17,078 nucleotides of DNA from Hamiltosporidium magnivora. Lineage: Eukaryota; Microsporidia; Dubosqiidae. Position 1 is the first letter of the stretch. Every line of letters begins with the position of its first letter. The stretch is taken from the NCBI GenBank assembly GCA_004325065.1, contig PITI01000198.1, positions 1-17,078 on the forward strand. Direction: 5' to 3'. A program made the position numbers and the translations under genes. Below, in pieces: positions 9,942 to 17,078 of this stretch. The notes beneath the pieces are model-generated. The model searched no databases, was not told the origin of the DNA, and saw nothing but the letters and a program-made list of their open reading frames with translations.

Positions 9942-12900
9942 AGAGCATCAAACTCGATGTTCAAATGCAACATGTGCATCATGTAAAATTAGTAATAACT
10001 GCACCGATGTAAATAATATTGCTATTTTCTTTACGCCTAGCTAAAAAAACAATCATCTTTTCTTCTTTCAAATATTTACTACGCTAAACTTGCGTAAATT
10101 CCGATAGTTTCTGATTTTTTTTATTGAAATTTGCTTTTAAATATTTTAAATTTTCTTATATAGTATTAATATTGCAGTTTTGTAAGAAATCAAGCATTAT
10201 AACCTTTGTATATCTCAATTAATTCGAATCTATATTTAAAAATACTTCATATCACGTAATGGATTATCATCGGTTCCTTCATTCACTTTTTCAAAAAATT
10301 TCTAACATTTAATTAAAAAGAACAGAAGACAACCGTGAAAATGTGTTGAAATAAAGAATAATATAAGCAGCGCATATTAATTGTTGCTAATATAGTATTG
10401 TGAAGCACCCAGACGAACGGTTAAATGTAAACCAATTTTCTAGATGAATAAGAGAAACTGTTGCAGTGGTAAAGTTGACTGACAGTGTAACAAATTAACG
10501 AGATTGTCTTTAAAATATTGATTTGCGGGTTAGAGTCATTATAACAATTGATTAAGCGCTATGAAAATTGCCTTGATAAACCAAGTTGAGCGACATATTC
10601 TTTAATGAATATGTTGATCGTAAAATTTAAGGTTTTTAAATCTAATTATCATTTAAATACATATTGTAAAATAAAATTATACAAAAGTAAAAATTATTTT
10701 AGTTCAGTATTTCAGATTTTAAATTGAGTTTATTAGATACAATATTTCAAAATTAATTTAGACTATATTTCCTTGTTTAGACTTATAAATTAATAAAATG
10801 CTTCGTTTGAGTACTAAAAATAAACAAACAAATATAAAAATAGTTTCAATTAACATTCTTTTCTAATATATTTATTCAACAACAAAATTTGTATCATTTA
10901 TGCTTACATAAAATGAAACTCATGTAACATAATATATATTCATGTTTCCTCGAAATATACAGAAAAAAATCTTAAAATTAATAATATGAAATTTACAGTT
11001 ATTGATACAAACATAGTTAGCAATGCAAAAATAAATTTACTTGATAATAATTGCTGGTTTACTAAAAATTAAATCTTACTTTCATGTCTGTTAAGCTCAA
11101 TTATTAAATTTTACAATATGGAGTTATTGATTAGAAATAATCAAAACACTAACCAACTTAATATATTAATAATTAGGCTCATAAGTTAAAAACTTTACAC
11201 AGACGTTTAAATAACAATATTGTAATTTTCATTAAAATAAAAAATATCTTAGTTTAATATTTAATTTTTAGTTAAGATGTATTCACTAAGTCTGATAAAT
11301 TTTTTTAGTGAATAATAGATAGATGTGTTATCAATAAATATATTCACACGATTTCTTCATCTTACCTATAACCACAAAATTCTTAATCTAAAATATCTAT
11401 AAATTTCGATTTAAACAAGTTAGAAATTATAATAACCCTATCTTTGAGCCGAAAATATCTAATTTTGCAATATTATAAGTTTTTTCATTTTAGTCTTTAT
11501 CAGAGAGAGTTTAATACCACATGCCGGTCAAAATAGTTGCAAAATAAAATAAAACCCGAATACATGCAATATCACGATATTAATGCAAACAAATATATCT
11601 AAATACTATATTTTTCAGAAACGAATGACGATATATATGAGTTTTTAGTTTTGCAATTCTTCTTTTACTGATATAAAATGAAATACCAAACAATCTTGAG
11701 GTGTACATATTTTAACGTACTAGACACAAAAAAATTTAATTCAGAATTGTTCTAAACATAATATTTTAAAGAACGTATGATATTTAAGAACATCTTAATT
11801 TACGGATTCAATAAAAAGCTTACCCCACTACTTTTTTAAATTAATACAATTTATTTTTTGCCTATAGACCACAAAGGAAGCAATACATTTTTTTGAAGAA
11901 ATAATAAATATAATAGGGCCCTCATCCCAATAAATTCAAGCAGAATTCGACAATTCCAAATTCTTTGTTATATTACGCATAAAATCGATTTCAGCTTCTT
12001 TTTTTTTCTAGCCGATTTAACATACATTTAATTAAATTTATTTATATAGTTTACCTGTTTCACGAAGCATAAACATAAAAACAATCTGGATCTGTATAGA
12101 AGACCGTCAATATTTATGCAAAAATTGAAGGAGCGGTAGATTGTTTTTCCGTTGCATATAGAAGATTTTATAATATTGTATGTTGATATGTACGAAATCC
12201 AGTAATATTTTATTGGCAAAATTTAGGTCTAGAAACTTTATTAACTTAAGTCTAAACTGTATCATGAATAGCCTGCAAAGTTACTTTGAATTTATACCTT
12301 TTTATGATTTTTTATTATTTATGCATAATATAACGATTTATAAACCCGATGGAATATAGGCATTTTTTAAGAAAATTATATGAACATAAAATTTTAGATA
12401 GCAATCTTTATCAAATATGTTGTTAATTGAAAATATGTAAACTACAATTTGGATAGGTTTTAGGATACGTAAGCCGAATTATTCTGTAAAACCAAGTTTT
12501 TATTAAATTTATAGAATTAAAATATATTTTCTATAACTAAATATTCCGTTTCTTAATTAGTTGTTTGGTTCGATTTCTAGTTTTAAATGTTATTTCCATT
12601 GACATTCAATGTAGTTAAAAAAATAATTTCCTTATGATTTATTTAAATTTATGCTTTAAAAAAATCAAGTGAAAGCGATTCATTGACTCTGTTCAAATAT
12701 TAATTATATTTTACGGTTTTATTTAAAATATATGCTTCGAATAGCTTAAAAAAATCATCTTGTAATGAAATATAGTTGATTGTGAGTTTTTAACTTTTTA
12801 AACAACCGCAAGTTAATAATTTTATAAAATGTTAAGACATAGCTTACACAGTGAAATAAACTAGTTCTTTGATTAAATAAGCGTAAATTTAATGAAAAAA

Positions 12901-15714
12901 TACAATATTAGCATTACACAGTACCATTATAGATTCTCTAAAATAGGGTTTACTCATATAATAATTCACGAATTAAAGAAATTGCTCCAACATGCGATTC
13001 TCAATTAGTTATTTGTGGTTGTGTTATTCTAAATCTATATGAAACCATAAAGTTAAATCAAAATGTATAAGGTATGCATAATTGTTTTAGAGTAAAAAAT
13101 CAAAGTGATATTTGATTCTATTACACATCGAAATGTTTACAGGAATATGAAAAGGTTATTTCTATAGGTTTATAAATAAATTTATGCATATATGAGTCTT
13201 CTCTGTGCTATTTTTTAACTACATAAAGTTTTGATTGCTAACATATATACGCTAGCCGAGCAGACACAGCTAAAATATATTGGCCATAATCATTAAAAAT
13301 GAAATAAAGAGTTTTTAATAGAAATTTAAATCATTATGAATAAAAAAAATGATTTACGATGATGGTTATTTAGTGAGTAAAAAGTTTTGCATTAAGATTT
13401 TTTTGTTTAAAATAGAACCCATATAGATCCGGATATCTAGACTATAAAACTCTTAATTTTAAGGTTCTTCTAAAAATCTTAATAGTAGATTTTAATGATT
13501 ATCTAAAGAATGCCAAATAAATAGTCTTCACTTTAACACTTAATATAAATATATTACGTCGAAATTGCAACTTACAGTGATGATCAGACGCTATAAAAAC
13601 ATCTCATTATTTATTTAAGTATAATCCACCATATCTCTAACATTTATGTTTTTTATACGTGTCAAATATTGATACAATTTATTATAATTTGCAGAGGTAA
13701 GATCAAAACAAACGAGTTAAACGTCTATAACATGAAATCCCAGTAGAATTAAGAGAATAGGATTTATATATACAGGACAACCTTCTACTTTAGTAAAATA
13801 GTGTACTACCGAGGAGTTCATAAAATACATTTTGTCGTCTATTTTAAAATTAAATTGGTTTCTATTTTCTTTCCGATTTTACTTCAATTGCAACATTTCA
13901 GTATAAAGAGACATCTTTAATACTGTCATTAATGTTATTGAAAAATATATCTGGTTTATGATTTCTAAAAATGGTATCCTTGAAATAAAAATTCAAAAAA
14001 AAAACAATTTCGCTTTTCTTGCTAACTTCTTCTCAAATTCTAGTATTTATGTTATAAATACGTAATTTTTATACCGTAAACACAATCTTCATTTATGTTC
14101 GATATATTACAGCATCCAAAATCAACTTAGAAATCTTGTCTGCAACAGCAAAAATCTCTATAATATTAATAGAAATGTCGGCAATTAAATTTTTTTTGCA
14201 AAAATTCAGAGAATTCTCAATGCTATATTATATATAGTGAAAAAAACATTCCAGGTAGAGATGGATTCCACATATGCAACAATTTATAACCATAAGTTAC
14301 AAGGTAGTACTTCTATCGGGCATTTGATATTTAATATAGAGTATTTAGAACTTAAAAAATCTTTTTGAACGCATAAAATAACATATATATTAAGTTTGTG
14401 TCTGCTAGATTATACGTTTTAATTTGAATATTTAAATAGTATTCGATTAATAAAAAAAATTGAGATGCTAAAAACCACAAATTTTCTGTTGCATAGCATA
14501 TAAAAAGTCAGGCATGCCTAAAATGTAGAAAAATCTAAAATTGTTATAAGATCCTATGAAACTTCAAAATCCGTTTAAATATTTTTTTTCTTTACATATA
14601 TTGCAATTCATTGCTATTAAAACGATTTAATTAATTATTCATTACAATAAATATTCAAGATTGAGCTTAATTGTAATACGGCCTAATATTTTTTCTAAAT
14701 ATAGAAATCAAATCCTAATTATCTTAAAAGTAATGTTCTTAAGATGATAATAAATTTCGATCATATGCAGAAAAAAAACTTATTTTTAATTTGTGAGTAA
14801 TATCAAACAGTATTCGAATCATTTCCGTGACAGGGAATCACAATAACAATTTTTGACGCTATCTTGATACATCTCCATGAAAAATTTTTTTATGGTTTAA
14901 ATATTGTACAAATTACTCAAATTATGAGGTTCTTTTTATTTTAAGGCGCATAATTAGGGCTTCAATTTATAATCTGCAAAACACTGAGAAAACGAATACT
15001 TATAGTTTTTTTATATTTAAAATAATTAAGGTGTAACATAGCAATCATTATTCAAAATTAAATATACTTCTTCGTAAGAAATTACAAATCGAAATTTCAA
15101 TCATAATTTAATGTTTTTAGAAAAATGATGCAAAACTTCAGCAATTGTATAAGGTTAGATCATTTCTTTGGTATTATCTATTAGATACCATGTTTCACGA
15201 AATTAAAATTTCTAAAAAAACGCCTACAAGTGTACATATTTTTATAATCTTTGTTAAAAAATTATGTAATGCAATATCGCAACTTATCGCGTTTTACAAT
15301 ATAATTATCCAGTAATTCTGATTTAATATTTTCATTTGCGCTTTTAATTGGGCTTCAGATAGATATAAAATCATATGACCATTTGAAAATTATATTGATG
15401 AAATATAAAAATAATTTATGATTAAAAAAGGAAAGCTTATTGAAGAATACTTTTTCGGCACCACTTTTTCAAATTTTTTTAAGAATTTTTGGTTTGAATG
15501 TTTAAGTTTATTCACAATGTTTACTAAAATTAAAAAGTATAAAGAGAAAGATAATCTTTCAATTTAGAAAAATGATGTAAATATAGTGAAATCGAAAATA
15601 TTGCTATCCATTTCTAAATGAACTATAAAAATATAATTACATTGATTAGCTAAATATAAGAAACAATTATATAAAAAATAATATAAAAAATTAGATTTAT
15701 TTACGAAACAGAAT
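9942..15714. other. Long featureless AT-rich desert
   Basis: These 5.8 kb contain no open frame longer than about 63 codons and no repeat, tRNA or rRNA that I can support. From roughly 10600 the composition falls further: sampled lines at 10681 and 13081 give 18% and 23% G+C. Only A/T runs, TATA-like strings and short palindromes expected at this composition are seen. Confidence 0.5.
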
Positions 15715-15946
15715 AGTGGAGGGAGGATAACAACATTAAAACTTTCTACTTATAAATGAGTATGTGAAACAGGTATTAAGATCATTGTTTGGATTTTTTG
15801 GGAAACAACCACACTACATCTTCGGTTATTCTATGGGAGTTGTTATGAGGAGAAGAAGGTCTACGAAATGGAGAAACCTTTTCTAAAAATTTATTTGTAG
15901 TTTTTTACGTAACCAGATTGCAGACCGCAGCTGAAATTGTAAGTAA

Positions 15947-15966
15947 TTCCATGTAAAAGCATGGAA
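15947..15966 (+). repeat. Hairpin TTCCATG/CATGGAA in the repeat
   Basis: Perfect 7-base arms (15947-15953 and 15960-15966) around a TAAAAG loop. The 16799 copy keeps CCATG, the loop and CATGG, with one arm base changed (TTCC to TTGCC). The left copy does not keep it. Confidence 0.5.
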
Positions 15967-15970
15967 ACAT

Positions 15971-15997
15971 AGCCTTGCTCACTCGGGTTAGAAGGCT
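15971..15997 (+). repeat. Hairpin AGCCTT/AAGGCT in the repeat
   Basis: Six-base perfect arms (15971-15976 and 15992-15997) enclose GCTCACTCGGGTTAG. The 5' arm and the loop are identical in the 16799 copy, which is cut off by the window end before the 3' arm. The loop looks like a tRNA D-arm or box A, but no tRNA follows. Confidence 0.4.
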
Positions 15998-16082
15998 TAG
16001 CGCCTGGGAAATATGAAAATTAAAATCATTAAAAGCCAGGGGAGCTAAATAGCAGCTTAAACTGTTGGTTTGCCATAGCACT

Positions 16083-16094
16083 GTCTAGCTAGAC
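16083..16094 (+). repeat. 12-base perfect palindrome GTCTAGCTAGAC
   Basis: A perfect palindrome four bases before the conserved ATGTAAGTCTC block. It is not kept in the left copy. It may be chance or a dimeric protein site. Confidence 0.3.
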
Positions 16095-16168
16095 CCCATG
16101 TAAGTCTCTGTAATATATCATAGCTAGAAGTTTATTGGGTTCAGAAAGTGTAGAGTAAGAGGGAATGC

Positions 16169-16220
16169 TGCATAGTCTTGGGAGAGCCCAAGGGGGCTTC
16201 GGCCTTCGATCCTCCATGCA
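16169..16220 (+). repeat. Double hairpin closed by an outer helix in the repeat
   Basis: An outer helix TGCAT (16169-16173) with ATGCA (16216-16220) encloses two hairpins: CTTGGG-AGAG-CCCAAG (16177-16192), then GGC-TTCG-GCC (16195-16204) with the stable UUCG tetraloop sequence. Three nested or adjacent perfect helices in 52 bases, in DNA that is otherwise AT-rich, point to a folded RNA product. The left copy has a different hairpin at the same place. Confidence 0.5.
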
Positions 16221-16426
16221 ATGGACTTAACGAACTCCGGGCAACTGCCTCGCCTATTATTTAGGTTCTACATACCTGATAGATCAAAGGCTTCGGGACG
16301 TAGGTATCGCAAGGGTACTGATAGAGTGTTGGGCTAGCAGTTATTTATGTTTTTACCTAGAACTGCGTTAATGTCATGAAAACAGATACAACACTTGCCC
16401 CTGTTTTAAAAAGATGTGATACTTTT

Positions 16427-16798
16427 AAACAAAGGATTAAATCTAAATTTCATTTATAGTTTTTATGATTCTAAATTTTATTCGGCACTGAGTTAAAGCA
16501 GAATCGTTCTAGTTTGCTTGGATATATTTTTAGTACATCTTAGATTAGTAAAATCATTTTTCTTAAAGATTTATTTTATTTTGCACACCACGGAAAATTA
16601 AAATCATAGTACTTACTTTATCCTAACGCAACGATGTCAAGAAGAATACTTTCAAATAGACTAGAATACTATAGCTTTTGTTTTTCCTTTCAAAAAAATC
16701 AAAACATTAAACAATAAACTCTCTCATATATTAAATATGCTGCGGTAAGAATTATTTATTCCTCTAAAATTTCAAAAATTTAAACAATTATTAAGCTA
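16427..16798. other. AT-rich spacer between tandem repeat copies
   Basis: These 372 bases separate the two right-hand copies. They do not resemble the sequence before 15715 and contain no open frame or repeat that I can see. Composition returns to the A/T background. Confidence 0.5.
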
Positions 16799-17078
16799 AG
16801 TGGAGGGAGGATAACCACATAAAAAACTTTCTGCTTGGCAATGAGTGTGTGAAACTGGTGTGAGATCATTGTTTGGATTTTTGGTGGGAATAAAACCACA
16901 TTACATTTTCGGTTGTTTCATGGGAGTTGTTATGAAGAGGAGAGGTCTAAGAAATGGAGAAACTTTTTCTACAAATTTATTTGTAGTTTTTTATGTAACC
17001 TGATTGCAGACCGCAGCTGAACATGTAGGTAATTGCCATGTAAAAGCATGGAAACCTAGCCTTGCTCACTCGGGTTAG
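16799..17078 (+). repeat. Interspersed repeat family, right copy, cut by the window end
   Basis: Starts with the same AGTGGAGGGAGGATAAC as the 15715 copy and runs in register to the last base of the window. It is about 88% alike by eye over 280 bases (some 30-35 differences including small gaps). Start-to-start distance to the previous copy is 1084 bases, same strand. The window stops at GGGTTAG, inside the hairpin loop, so only the first two-fifths of the copy is visible. Confidence 0.85.

Larger units (their letters stand above)
15715..16426 (+). repeat. Interspersed repeat family, fullest copy (about 0.7 kb)
   Basis: The copy begins at AGTGGAGGGAGGATAAC, the exact point where likeness to the 16799 copy starts. 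It ends around GATGTGATACTTTT, where likeness to the left copy stops. It is far richer in G and C than its flanks. Reading the first bases in all three forward frames meets stops quickly, and no frame of note exists on either strand, so it is non-coding. It holds four clean inverted repeats (listed below), a box A-like string TTGCTCACTCGG (15975-15986), and a TTTT run at the 3' end as RNA polymerase III would use. However, an internal T run at about 16350 and the lack of a well-placed box B argue against a simple Pol III SINE. It could be a non-autonomous transposon, a solo LTR or a structured RNA gene. The repeat call is firm; its class is not known. Confidence 0.85.

Noticed and set aside
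12567..12577. GGTTCGATTTC, resembling a tRNA T-arm
   Set aside because: No acceptor stem, D-arm or anticodon arm can be fitted upstream at tRNA spacing.
15975..15992. tRNA D-arm-like TTGCTCACTCGGGTTAGA in the repeat
   Set aside because: No T-arm or acceptor stem at tRNA distance, so it is not a tRNA gene. Kept only as a weak box A-like string.
16295..16330. CTGATAG near the repeat core as a hammerhead ribozyme core
   Set aside because: The CUGANGA core is not matched and no partner GAAA strand with closing helices is found.
1..17078. CRISPR array, bacterial operon or prophage
   Set aside because: No regularly spaced short repeats, no ribosome binding sites and no clustered long open frames exist anywhere in the window.

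Overview
This window is very AT-rich eukaryotic-looking DNA. It contains one convincing protein gene and about 16 kb with no recognisable gene. No bacterial-style operons, ribosome binding sites, tRNAs or rRNAs are visible. The single gene (minus strand, 986 to 156) is intronless. Its mRNA leader has a CCC triplet 8 to 10 bases before the ATG, in the position of the CCC/GGG start-proximal motif known from microsporidian genes. An intronless gene with that motif, a very short 3' flank and a huge non-coding stretch would fit one of the expanded, AT-rich, gene-poor microsporidian genomes (the Edhazardia, Hamiltosporidium or Anncaliia type). That assignment is an inference from few signals, and another AT-rich eukaryote is not excluded.

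Layout. Positions 1-155 are the short 3' flank of the gene. Positions 156-986 (minus) encode a 276-residue acidic protein with a short proline run, which I do not recognise. Positions 987-7289 are gene-free; a small GC-richer island with a TATA-like box lies near 1499-1620. Positions 7290-7575 are a sharply GC-richer segment (about 48% G+C over 7321-7440 by hand count) that abuts a diverged copy of an interspersed repeat (7584-8124). Positions 8125-10600 are gene-free apart from one marginal 123-codon open frame (9941-9570, minus). From about 10600 to 15714 the sequence becomes even more AT-rich and featureless. Positions 15715-16426 hold the fullest copy of the same repeat. A 372-base spacer follows, and a third copy starts at 16799 and is cut off by the window end.

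The main unexplained element is this repeat family, with three copies here: 7584-8124, 15715-16426 and 16799-17078+. It is about 0.7 kb, non-coding in all frames I read, and much less AT-rich than its surroundings. All copies are on the plus strand. The two right-hand copies are about 88% alike by eye and lie in tandem with a 1084-base period. The left copy is far more diverged and has a different 5' part. The fullest copy holds several clean inverted repeats, including two hairpins enclosed by an outer helix, so a structured RNA or a non-autonomous mobile element is possible. I could not identify it with any known family.

Most of the window is probably decayed, transposon-derived or otherwise neutral sequence. 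The genes and repeats give no evidence of working together as a system.
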